A stretch of 62,065 nt of DNA, taken from positions 1 through 62,065 of the forward strand of contig CAYQVW010000010.1 in the NCBI GenBank assembly GCA_964421245.1. Reading direction: 5' to 3'. Both the position numbers and the translations under genes were made by a program. Under the pieces are notes generated by a model. It was not told where the DNA came from, made no database searches, and was given only the letters and a program-made list of their open reading frames with translations. Below, piece after piece: positions 7,672-15,402 of the stretch; the first letter of the stretch is position 1; each line of letters starts with the position of its first letter. The DNA is from CAYQVW01 sp964421245. GTDB lineage: Bacteria; Margulisbacteria; WOR-1; XYC2-FULL-46-14.

Positions 7672-9006
7672 ATGTCTATGAAGAAGATTTTAGAAACAGT
7701 CAAGAAAAGAAACGCCAATGAGCCCGAGTTCCACCAAGCAGTCGAAGAGGTTTTAGAGTCAATTGAACCGGTTTTAGAAAAGCACCCGGAATACAAAGCA
7801 GCCGGAATAGTCGAAAGATTAGTTGAACCAGAAAGACAGCTTCACTTCCGTGTTCCTTGGGTAGATGATAAGGGAATCGTTCAGGTTAACAGAGGATTCA
7901 GAGTCGAATTTAATTCTGCTATCGGACCATACAAGGGCGGACTTCGCTTCCACCCTTCTGTATACATCGGAATTATTAAGTTCTTAGGATTCGAACAGAT
8001 TCTTAAAAACTCCCTAACCGGACTGGCGATGGGCGGCGGTAAAGGTGGATGCGATTTTGATCCAAAGGGAAAATCAGACGGCGAAGTAATGAGATTCTGC
8101 CAAAGCTTTATGGGAGAACTAGCACGTCACATCGGACCAGATACTGACGTTCCAGCTGGAGACATCGGTGTTGGCGGACGTGAGATCGGATATATGTACG
8201 GAATGTACAGAAAGATCCGCAACGAATTTACCGGAGTATTAACTGGTAAAGGGCTTGACTGGGGCGGAAGCTTAGTTCGAACAGAAGCTACCGGTTACGG
8301 ACTTGTTTATTTCTTACTGCAAATGTTAAAAGATGCAGGCAAAGATATTAAGGGCGCAACAGTAGTTAGCTCTGGATCTGGAAATGTTTCGATCTATGCC
8401 TCTCAAAAATGTCAACAATTAGGGGCCAAGGTTATTGCCGTATCTGATTCTGGTGGATACATTGTTGATAATGAAGGGATCGATCTTAAAATTGTTAAAC
8501 AACTTAAAGAAGTCGAGAGAAAGAGAATTAAAGAATACGTAAAACACCGACCTAATGCAAAGTATCACGAAGGATGTTCTGGAATTTGGACAGTAAAATG
8601 CGATATCGCACTTCCAAATGCTACTCAGAACGAGATCAACAAGAAATCAGCTGAAGCATTGGTTGAGAATGGTGTTTGGGCAGTTGCTGAAGGCGCTAAT
8701 ATGCCTTCAACTCCTGAAGCAATTAAGATCTTCTTAAAGAATAAGGTTGCTTTTGGACCTGCTAAAGCTGCTAACGCTGGTGGTGTTGCTGTTTCCGGAC
8801 TTGAGATGGCACAAAACAGCCAAAGACTTTCTTGGTCATTTGAAAAGACCGATAAATACCTGGACGAAGGAATCATGCAGCATATTTATAGAGAAGCTAA
8901 GAAAGCTGCAGAAGAGTACGGTAAGCCAGGAAACCTAGTAGTAGGAGCAAACATTGCCGGATTTGAAAAAGTTGCACGCGCAATGTACGCACAGGGAATT
9001 ATTTAG
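7672..9006 (+). CDS. gdhA: Glutamate dehydrogenase (hexameric GdhA type)
   Basis: GDH interconverts 2-oxoglutarate plus ammonium and glutamate; the 444-aa small hexameric form is typically NADP-linked and assimilatory. The substrate-binding segment PYKGGLRFHPS and the catalytic GGGKGGCDFDPKG are present, and the nucleotide-binding GSGNVS lies in the C-terminal Rossmann domain. AAGGAGG lies 9-10 bases before the chosen ATG; a second ATG two codons later is possible. The strong promoter and its palindromes suggest tight control by the divergent NrpR. The gene ends just before a REP palindrome. Confidence 0.96.
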   Translation: MSMKKILETVKKRNANEPEFHQAVEEVLESIEPVLEKHPEYKAAGIVERLVEPERQLHFRVPWVDDKGIVQVNRGFRVEFNSAIGPYKGGLRFHPSVYIGIIKFLGFEQILKNSLTGLAMGGGKGGCDFDPKGKSDGEVMRFCQSFMGELARHIGPDTDVPAGDIGVGGREIGYMYGMYRKIRNEFTGVLTGKGLDWGGSLVRTEATGYGLVYFLLQMLKDAGKDIKGATVVSSGSGNVSIYASQKCQQLGAKVIAVSDSGGYIVDNEGIDLKIVKQLKEVERKRIKEYVKHRPNAKYHEGCSGIWTVKCDIALPNATQNEINKKSAEALVENGVWAVAEGANMPSTPEAIKIFLKNKVAFGPAKAANAGGVAVSGLEMAQNSQRLSWSFEKTDKYLDEGIMQHIYREAKKAAEEYGKPGNLVVGANIAGFEKVARAMYAQGII

Positions 9007-9020
9007 TTAGAATCAATAAA

Positions 9021-9052
9021 CCGTAGGGGTCGGTCGCGACCAACCCCTACGG
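9021..9052. repeat. REP-like palindrome downstream of gdhA
   Basis: A 32-base palindrome with 16-base arms and one mismatch. Each arm carries the 5' GTAG tetranucleotide typical of REP elements, and the centre is GGTCGCGACC. It is followed by a T-run (9055-9063), so it may also end gdhA transcription. A related palindrome lies inside the neighbouring transposase gene. Confidence 0.85.
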
Positions 9053-9070
9053 TCCCATTTTTTTCATATA

Positions 9071-9604
9071 TCACATCCACAGATCATTCATATTATTTCT
9101 ATCCCTCCCCCATTGTATTGGATTATCACGAATATATCTTTTAATTCGACACAATGATTTATCATTACGGATAATATGATCATAAAATGATCGCTGCCAA
9201 CAGAAATCAACCAATCCATTTAAACGAATTATTTTCGATGATGTGGTTTTAAATGCCCCAACCAATTCGGATAACGATTTGATTTTTGTTTCCCGTAGGG
9301 ACAGGTCGCGACCTGTCCCTACATTATTATTACATCCATCAATAATAACAATTCCATGCAAATGGTTCGGCATTACCACAAATTCATCCAACCCAACGTA
9401 TTGATATTGTTTTGCCAACCATTTCCATCGTTTCCGTACAATCACCCCGTTATCATTCAAAACCATTTCACCATTTTTAATTCCCCCAAAATCCCACATC
9501 CGGTTTTGGGTACAAATTGTGACAAAATAATATCCATTTCGTGAATAATCATAATGTTTTAATCGGTTTCTCCTTCTGTTTCTTACTGGTAAAAAATACA
9601 CCAT
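9071..9604 (-). CDS. REP-associated tyrosine transposase (RAYT, Y1 family)
   Basis: RAYTs are single-copy HUH nucleases that bind and cut REP palindromes. The HUH motif is MPNHLHGIV (His 81 and 83) and the probable catalytic Tyr is Y141 in QRSFYDHIIRN, with the family ending IRDNPIQW. Length of 177 aa is normal. Residues 95-104 (VGTGRDLSLR) are encoded by a perfect REP palindrome that sits in frame between HUH and the rest of the fold. Another REP lies 19 bases beyond the stop codon. The reading frame looks intact, so the enzyme may tolerate this insertion. Confidence 0.9.
   Translation of the reverse strand: MVYFLPVRNRRRNRLKHYDYSRNGYYFVTICTQNRMWDFGGIKNGEMVLNDNGVIVRKRWKWLAKQYQYVGLDEFVVMPNHLHGIVIIDGCNNNVGTGRDLSLRETKIKSLSELVGAFKTTSSKIIRLNGLVDFCWQRSFYDHIIRNDKSLCRIKRYIRDNPIQWGRDRNNMNDLWM
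9295..9322. repeat. REP palindrome inside the RAYT coding sequence
   Basis: A perfect 28-bp palindrome with half-site GTAGGGACAGGTCG. It starts with GTAG and shares the GGTCGCGACC centre with the copy at 9021-9052. It adds about ten codons to the transposase without a frameshift. Confidence 0.88.
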
Positions 9605-9744
9605 GTATTAATACCAGCAATTTTGCCGCCTGAATGTTCAAAACAGAAATTTGTGATAATTACAGTAAAAATTTAAAAATGACCAGAAGAAGAGTGACGA
9701 GATTTTGGACAGTTTACCGAAACAACGCACCCCCACGGATTTGG

Positions 9745-9774
9745 TTGAAATTTTTCCACAATTTAAACGATAAT
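9745..9774 (+). promoter_or_regulatory. Leaderless promoter of the UPF0489-like gene
   Basis: TTGAAA (9745-9750), an 18-base spacer and GATAAT (9769-9774). The predicted transcription start falls on the ATG at 9782, which favours that ATG over the one at 9773. Confidence 0.5.
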
Positions 9775-9781
9775 GATATAT

Positions 9782-10768
9782 ATGGGTATAACAGCGGCTC
9801 GAAATCCTTCAACAATAAATACCATAAGGGCATTACAACAATTTGTTGCTAATGCTCCTACTGGCTATAAAGCAGAAATATCTGATGGTAGAATATTAAG
9901 ATATGTATCACAATACCTGGACTCAAGACAAAACTGTGGATTAGAAGAAAGACCAGGACTATACTTGCCGCGCTTGGTAACAGGAGATCATCTGGATATA
10001 CGTGAAGGTAACTTTCCTGTTTATGCAAAGGAAGAAGACGGCGCACTAACCTATTACAATGGTTTAAATGAATATGTAATGACACTCGGCAGTGCAACCA
10101 GCCCCAGAAGCTACTTTATTGATAATCATAGTGTTGGGGCTTTCGCTTTGGCTGAAGCTGTCTCTCATGGAGCATTAGAACCTGGATTTACAGTATTACA
10201 GGTTGATTTTCATGAAGATGCTGGTGGCCACAGCCCAACATCGGTATATTTAAGGGACCCAAAAAGAATTACTTCACAAGATTTAAAAGGAATAGCAAAA
10301 GACTTAAAACGTACTCATATCGCAAGCCACAATGATTTAATATTATGCAGTAGATTAGCTTCAGAGGTTTTGGCAGTAGGACATCAGGGAGAATTCCTAG
10401 CTTCTTCAATAAAAGGTGAACAAGTATTGGGGTTGGCAGAAAAAAGGACGCAACTTTTAAGATTAACGCCTCCAATGGGAGGATATATCATGCAAAAAGA
10501 TTATCCTAAAAAACCTACTTCTATTGCAGAAATAATAAGCAGAAATATTCCGAGAAACAAATTGGCCATACAGGTTTGCTTGGATGCTTTCTTACTTAAC
10601 TATGATGAAAGAGGAATTACAGATAGTGAGACTGTGGATTTAATTGTTCGTTTTTTAAGAGAAATAGCTAGAGCAGCAGGTGTGTTGGTTATTATAACCA
10701 GTCCTGGCTTTACTTATCATGATGTAGCAGTAAGAGTAGCTAAAGAAGTTAGCGCCCTCACTCCCTAA
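9782..10768 (+). CDS. UPF0489/arginase-fold-like protein
   Basis: The 328-aa protein has the segments FIDNHSVGAFAL (about residue 115) and VLQVDFHEDAGG (about 145), reminiscent of UPF0489 proteins, which have an arginase-like fold with Asp/His metal ligands. IQVCLDAFLLNYDE near residue 275 would be the second ligand strand. The substrate is unknown. The start at 9782 is chosen because the predicted transcription start coincides with it; there is no Shine-Dalgarno. It is convergent with the SIR2-like gene, which ends 45 bases beyond. Family assignment is moderate; no reaction is claimed. Confidence 0.6.
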   Translation: MGITAARNPSTINTIRALQQFVANAPTGYKAEISDGRILRYVSQYLDSRQNCGLEERPGLYLPRLVTGDHLDIREGNFPVYAKEEDGALTYYNGLNEYVMTLGSATSPRSYFIDNHSVGAFALAEAVSHGALEPGFTVLQVDFHEDAGGHSPTSVYLRDPKRITSQDLKGIAKDLKRTHIASHNDLILCSRLASEVLAVGHQGEFLASSIKGEQVLGLAEKRTQLLRLTPPMGGYIMQKDYPKKPTSIAEIISRNIPRNKLAIQVCLDAFLLNYDERGITDSETVDLIVRFLREIARAAGVLVIITSPGFTYHDVAVRVAKEVSALTP

Positions 10769-10813
10769 ACCCCGCGGATTTGGAGGTTTATGATGTCATC
10801 ATAATTCGCACTT

Positions 10814-11845
10814 CTAATCCAATAAATAAAGTGGTAAATTCATTTTCTCTAAAAGAATTTTAAACATATGAGACGCTTTGCCAGTTTTTTCAAGAAAAAA
10901 ATCATAAATTGAATCCACCAAATAATATCCCTCAAACCTGCTGGCAAGAATTCTACGCAAATTCACTTTCCTGTCATTATGAATAGCGTATGGACCAGTT
11001 TGAGACGGCAACATACTATCTAACAGACCCCCTCCTCCACCTGGAATCAACTTATCAATAACAATCATTTTTAATTTATTTGCAAGCACATTTCTCTCTA
11101 AAACATCATTAATGGCCTTATCATTAAAACTGTAACCAATTATTAATATGTATTCAGAGCTCTCCAAACAGTGTTCAAAATATCGAGAATATTCATCTAA
11201 TAATGGCTCTTTTTTTCTTTGTCTTTCTTTATTTATACCACCAACAATAACCCTATTCTTTCCCGTTTCCGAATCAAACCAGTTATAAGATCCATGTAAC
11301 TTGATATATTTCACTTTGTTACCCGAATTACTAATTTCAACAATCTCTTCCCTCTTAGGCAATTGTAGGTCATATTCCGGATGATCATCTATCTTGGTTG
11401 GTACTTGTGGCCAATCAAATTTAATTTTGTTATGTTTTAAATTAGTAAGATAATTAATTAAATGCTTTTCTATAAATAAGTCATGATTTAACGTAAAATA
11501 GTTATTCACATGACAACCAATAAATTTTCCTAATGTTTCCAAAATTTTACTGAATTTGTTTTTCTGAGAAAGAATAAACTCTTCTTGATCGCTATATATT
11601 TTTGCTATAGACTGTTTAATGATTTGTTTTTCTTTATTAAACAAATCTTCAGGCAACTCTAAGATTTGGCCATAAATTGATTCATAACCTTCTTCTCGTC
11701 CATCCAAAAATTGCTGTTTCATAGAAGGATTTTCTTGAATTGCAGGACAACTGAACATTAGGGACCATATTTGATCACCTAACAGACCACCAAAATTTCG
11801 CGTAAAACCAGCACCAGTCAATAACGTTATCTTTTTCTTAGACAT
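10814..11845 (-). CDS. SIR2-like domain protein (possible defence NADase)
   Basis: The 343-aa protein carries SIR2-type NAD-binding motifs: LLTGAGFTRNFGG (8-20), TLNHDLF (N120, H121), KLHGSYNW (H184) and IIGYSFND. Such SIR2_2 proteins are often NAD-depleting effectors of anti-phage systems, alone or with a partner. No helicase, TIR or prophage gene is adjacent, so this would be an orphan. About 80 C-terminal residues beyond the SIR2 fold are unassigned. A perfect TATAAT (11852-11857) sits six bases before the ATG, so the mRNA is probably leaderless. The defence role is inference. Confidence 0.75.
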   Translation of the reverse strand: MSKKKITLLTGAGFTRNFGGLLGDQIWSLMFSCPAIQENPSMKQQFLDGREEGYESIYGQILELPEDLFNKEKQIIKQSIAKIYSDQEEFILSQKNKFSKILETLGKFIGCHVNNYFTLNHDLFIEKHLINYLTNLKHNKIKFDWPQVPTKIDDHPEYDLQLPKREEIVEISNSGNKVKYIKLHGSYNWFDSETGKNRVIVGGINKERQRKKEPLLDEYSRYFEHCLESSEYILIIGYSFNDKAINDVLERNVLANKLKMIVIDKLIPGGGGGLLDSMLPSQTGPYAIHNDRKVNLRRILASRFEGYYLVDSIYDFFLEKTGKASHMFKILLEKMNLPLYLLD

Positions 11846-11851
11846 AATTTA

Positions 11852-11857
11852 ATTATA
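11852..11857 (-). promoter_or_regulatory. Leaderless -10 box of the SIR2-like gene
   Basis: TATAAT on the minus strand, preceded by GCG, with exactly six bases to the ATG. It shares the GCGTATAATT context with the acyP and GH57-like promoters. Confidence 0.55.
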
Positions 11858-11873
11858 CGCCTGCATCAACAAA

Positions 11874-11904
11874 AGAGGAAGGAGTACAAAACCCCTTCCC
11901 CTCT
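11874..11904 (-). terminator. Putative rho-independent terminator after glnA
   Basis: On the minus strand AGAGGGGAAGG and CCTTCCTCT form a GC-rich stem with a two-base bulge and a loop of about 11 bases. TTTT follows at 11870-11873. It lies 26 bases after the glnA stop. Confidence 0.55.
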
Positions 11905-11929
11905 AAAAACTCAAGACCGATAACGGCTT

Positions 11930-13648
11930 CTATAACGCTTCCAAATATTTACTAATCTCCCACGGAGTAACCTGCATACGATATTCATCAAATTCTGCTA
12001 TTTTGGTGTTATAAAACTGCTCAAAAGTATGTTTGCCTAATGCAGCCTTAACAACTTCGTCTTCTGCAAGCTCTTCAATCGCACGCTTAATTGAAAACGG
12101 AAGCATATCAACATCGCGCTCCTTTAATTGGTCAGAATTAAGCTTATAAACATCTTCCTCAACCGGCTTTGGTGCCGAGAACCCCTTCTTTATTCCATCA
12201 AGACCGGTCGACAACATCGCAGCAAAAGCAAGATATGGATTACACGATGGATCCGGAGAACGCAACTCTAAACGGGTCGATTGTTCACGACCAGGAGAAT
12301 ATCTTGGGATTCGAATTAGCGAAGATCTATTAGTATGCGCCCAGCAGATATAAACCGGAGCTTCATAACCAGAAACCAAACGCTTATATGAGTTAACAGT
12401 CGGAGCAATAATCGCAGTTAAGGCTTTAGCATGTTTTAATTGCCCGGCCAAATAACTGTATGCCGTCTCTGAAAGTTTATACTTATCTTTTGGATCAAAG
12501 AAAGCATTCTTCCCCTTCTTATTAAAAAGAGATTGGTGAACGTGCATTCCGTTTCCTGCCTCACCATATAACGGCTTTGGCATAAAAGAAGCATATAATC
12601 CATGTTGAGCAGCAATTGATTTGATTACATATTTTAGGGTAATTGTATTATCTGCAGATGAGAGAGCATTAGAATAACGGACATCGATCTCATGCTGACC
12701 AGGACCGACTTCGTGATGCGACATATCAGAGATCATCCCCATCCCCTCAAGTGCAAAGATAATATCTTCGCGCACTTCAGAAGCTAAATCACGCGCTGGA
12801 TAATCAAAGTATCCTCCAACATCGTGAGGAACAGTTGTTATCTTCCCATCATCACGTTTTAAGAGATAAAATTCTACCTCGGGTCCGGTTTTAAACTCAT
12901 ATCCCATCTTACCGGCATCAGCTAAAGCTCTTTTTAGAATACTGCGAGGATCACCCTCGAATGGTTTTCCCTCAGGAGTTTTTACGTCACAGATAAAGCG
13001 AGCATACTTTCTCCCCTCAACCTTCCAAGGAATAACCTGATAGGTTGACGGATCTGGATGAAGGATCATATCTGATTCACAAATCCTCATAAAGCCTTGG
13101 ATTGATGATCCGTCAAACCAAACCCCCTTCTCTAAAACATCTTGTAAGCGCTCGACCGGAATGGTTACACACTTCATCATTCCCAAGATATCAGTAAACT
13201 GTAACAGAAGAAACTTAATCCCGTCCGATTTTGCCCTCTCCAAAACATCTTTTCCAATTGCATCTAATCCCATTTTACTGTTCCTCCTTTTTAAAACTTC
13301 GCGATTAAATTTTGTCCCCTTCATCCTTTCAATTGATCCCTCTTTCAAAAATCGATCTCTCCAATAACGGATCGTATCCAACTTGATCCCCTCATCTCGA
13401 CTAATCTGCCTGAGAGACACCCCCTCTTTAATCTGTTTAATTACTTTATCAATCTTCTTCTGATCAGAATGTAAACCGTACTGATCAGTTAACGCTCTTT
13501 CGGAAAAGGTTTCCTTGCAACGGTTACAACGAAATCTACCTCTTTCCCCACCCTTCGATTTATAACTGCCAAACTTTACAATATTATCCTGGCCGGAAAG
13601 CCGATATAAAGGACAGTTTTGGTTGGGACAAAAGAGATTGTGCTCCAT
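11930..13648 (-). CDS. glnA: Zinc-ribbon/HTH domain fused in frame to glutamine synthetase
   Basis: Residues 1-50 form a Cys4 zinc ribbon (C7, C12, C41, C44) like those of IS1-type proteins, followed by an HTH (about 60-105). From residue 126 (MGLDAIGKDVLERAK) a complete type I glutamine synthetase follows, with GPGQHEID and GNGMHVHQSL. GS makes glutamine from glutamate, ammonium and ATP. A perfect AAGGAGGA lies 8 bases before the Met-126 codon, so a normal 447-aa GlnA (11930-13273) can start internally. The long start at 13648 is chosen because TATTAT ends seven bases before it. Either two products are made, or the HTH frame simply runs into glnA. No GlnR/MerR-type domain is seen. Confidence 0.88.
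   Translation of the reverse strand: MEHNLFCPNQNCPLYRLSGQDNIVKFGSYKSKGGERGRFRCNRCKETFSERALTDQYGLHSDQKKIDKVIKQIKEGVSLRQISRDEGIKLDTIRYWRDRFLKEGSIERMKGTKFNREVLKRRNSKMGLDAIGKDVLERAKSDGIKFLLLQFTDILGMMKCVTIPVERLQDVLEKGVWFDGSSIQGFMRICESDMILHPDPSTYQVIPWKVEGRKYARFICDVKTPEGKPFEGDPRSILKRALADAGKMGYEFKTGPEVEFYLLKRDDGKITTVPHDVGGYFDYPARDLASEVREDIIFALEGMGMISDMSHHEVGPGQHEIDVRYSNALSSADNTITLKYVIKSIAAQHGLYASFMPKPLYGEAGNGMHVHQSLFNKKGKNAFFDPKDKYKLSETAYSYLAGQLKHAKALTAIIAPTVNSYKRLVSGYEAPVYICWAHTNRSSLIRIPRYSPGREQSTRLELRSPDPSCNPYLAFAAMLSTGLDGIKKGFSAPKPVEEDVYKLNSDQLKERDVDMLPFSIKRAIEELAEDEVVKAALGKHTFEQFYNTKIAEFDEYRMQVTPWEISKYLEAL
13282..13289 (-). promoter_or_regulatory. Internal ribosome-binding site for standalone GlnA
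   Basis: Minus-strand AAGGAGGA with an 8-base spacer to the ATG at 13273. It is one of the strongest Shine-Dalgarnos in the window, although it lies inside an open reading frame. It argues that a standard-length GlnA is the main product. Confidence 0.75.
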
Positions 13649-13680
13649 GCGGTATATAATAGCATCAACACTATTTTGGG

Positions 13681-14079
13681 TCAAGTAGATTTTGTAAATT
13701 CTTTGATCTTTTTATAGGTAGCGTCTCTTATCTCGTTAACTTTGTCAGGATTGGTACTTGGATCCTCAAATGACCAATGAAGCTGTTTTTTATCTCCTGG
13801 AAAAATTGGACACCTCTCTCCACTTGCCGCATCACAAACAGTTATTACATAGTCGTATTTTTTACCTTGTTTTAAAATATCAAAAACACTCTTAGTCTTA
13901 TTTTTTGAGATATCGATCCCAACCTCTTTCATAGATTCAACAACTAGCGGATTAAGCTTGCCGGGTTCAAGTCCAGCACTTTCGGCTAAAACCCTACCCT
14001 CTCCAATCTTATTTAAAAAGGCCTCAGCCATCTGGCTGCGAGCAGAATTGTGAATACAAACAAATAATACTTTTACCAT
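13681..14079 (-). CDS. arsC: Arsenate reductase (thioredoxin-linked ArsC, LMW-PTP fold)
   Basis: ArsC reduces arsenate to arsenite. The P-loop CIHNSARSQ carries nucleophile C8, and C82 and C90 (VCDAASGERC) match the redox pair of the thioredoxin-coupled type, favouring ArsC over a plain tyrosine phosphatase. Length of 132 aa is typical. It overlaps the upstream beta-barrel gene by 7 bases and follows a phosphate-uptake block; arsenate enters through phosphate transporters, so the grouping makes sense. No arsB or arsR is present. Confidence 0.88.
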   Translation of the reverse strand: MVKVLFVCIHNSARSQMAEAFLNKIGEGRVLAESAGLEPGKLNPLVVESMKEVGIDISKNKTKSVFDILKQGKKYDYVITVCDAASGERCPIFPGDKKQLHWSFEDPSTNPDKVNEIRDATYKKIKEFTKST

Positions 14080-15347
14080 TTAACTTGGCTATGTAAAGCT
14101 ACCATCCTTGATTGATCAATCTTATTTTTGGTTTCATTTTGAAAATCCAGTGCTAGTTTAACATACTTATTATAAACATACTCTAAACCAACAATACTTA
14201 AAGCATAATCATCGCTAGCTTTTTTGAAACTATCAATTCTTCCAAAAATATTGGCGTTGTCTATGATACTATATTGGCCACCGAAGGAAAAACCATCATT
14301 AATACTCCTATACTGGTTCGCATATTCAACAAATACTACTCCATCCCTTGGTGCACTAAATTGATAAGTAATCATCGCACTTGTTTTTTTGGTCAACCCC
14401 GACAAACTAACCTTTCTAAAATCATAGTTTTCTAAATAAGCACCAAAGGCTGTTGTGATTTTATTATATTTATCCCAAACAATCGGATCAAGCTTAACCG
14501 TCAGGCCAATATCTTTTTGCGGATTTGTCTCGGCCTTTTTATACCCTTCTCCATTCATTACGGTTAGGTGATAAGAAATATTTAAAGAACTATCTAAATC
14601 ACCAATAACCGCAACCCCCAAATCAGCACTGTTGAAAAAACCATAATGATCAGTTAAAGTTTTTGCTACATAGCGATACTTCCAATATTTTTGCATAAGA
14701 TCAATCCAATGAGTTGGTGACTGTCCGATCCTAATATTTGAAATATGAGGAAAACCAAAATCATTTAAACCAAAATAAGCATACTTTAAATAAAGATTAT
14801 AATTATCAGCTGTACGTGAGATATCAGTTGTTAATCTAACATCGGCATTTTTGCCAAGCTTATTCTTATAATCCAAATAAACCCGACCAATATCAAACTG
14901 ATTTGGAGCAGACTTTGAAACACCTAACTCCTTTTTCCAATAAACATAGGCCCTACCATGAACAGTCGCCCCCCGATCCGCCCTATCTTTGATTGCCTCT
15001 AGCTTCTTATCTACTCTAGCCATACCCCGTCTCAGCTCTTTTCTATATATATTTAAGTCCTTTTCGTCCTCCACCTCTTTGATTTTATCTTTATCCAACC
15101 AAACAGGCTCAACTTTGTCCTTATTTGCATCTTTATCAATTTTTTGAGTTAGTGCAATTTCTGCATCTTTTAAAAGGCTTAAGAGTTTTTTAACTCTTTT
15201 AAAGTTTTTTCTTTTCCTAGCAATAACTATCTTAATCTTAAGTGTTTTTATGTAAGCCTCGATCTTTTTTACCGAAGCGGCATGAGACGTAATTACAAAC
15301 CCAAATAAAATCGCAATTATTAATAGAAACAAAGTGACTTTTTTCAT
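14073..15347 (-). CDS. Outer-membrane beta-barrel (porin-like) protein
   Basis: A signal peptide (KKVTLFLLIIAILFGFVITSHA) is followed by a charged helical or coiled-coil stretch (about residues 25-110) and then alternating beta strands to the C-terminal KW, ending in an aromatic residue as barrels usually do. The coiled coil before the barrel recalls phosphate/pyrophosphate-selective OprO/P-like porins. It lies between nptA and arsC, so phosphate passage across the outer membrane is likely but unproven. It is evidence for a diderm cell. Confidence 0.75.
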   Translation of the reverse strand: MKKVTLFLLIIAILFGFVITSHAASVKKIEAYIKTLKIKIVIARKRKNFKRVKKLLSLLKDAEIALTQKIDKDANKDKVEPVWLDKDKIKEVEDEKDLNIYRKELRRGMARVDKKLEAIKDRADRGATVHGRAYVYWKKELGVSKSAPNQFDIGRVYLDYKNKLGKNADVRLTTDISRTADNYNLYLKYAYFGLNDFGFPHISNIRIGQSPTHWIDLMQKYWKYRYVAKTLTDHYGFFNSADLGVAVIGDLDSSLNISYHLTVMNGEGYKKAETNPQKDIGLTVKLDPIVWDKYNKITTAFGAYLENYDFRKVSLSGLTKKTSAMITYQFSAPRDGVVFVEYANQYRSINDGFSFGGQYSIIDNANIFGRIDSFKKASDDYALSIVGLEYVYNKYVKLALDFQNETKNKIDQSRMVALHSQVKW

Positions 15348-15402
15348 ATTTATCCCCCTATTATTACCTACTCATTTATATCGGGTGGAAATATAAGAAA
15401 TT

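Noticed and set aside
9634..9852. A 72-aa ORF before the UPF0489-like gene
   Set aside because: It overlaps that gene's promoter and start in another frame and shows no protein-like composition.
9071..11845. Prophage or integrated island around the RAYT and SIR2 genes
   Set aside because: No integrase, phage structural genes, attachment repeats or tRNA boundary were found; the genes look like individually acquired accessories.
13649..13684. A TTG start for the HTH-GlnA fusion at 13684
   Set aside because: The region belongs to the arsC end and the -10 box; the ATG at 13648 has TATTAT seven bases upstream.
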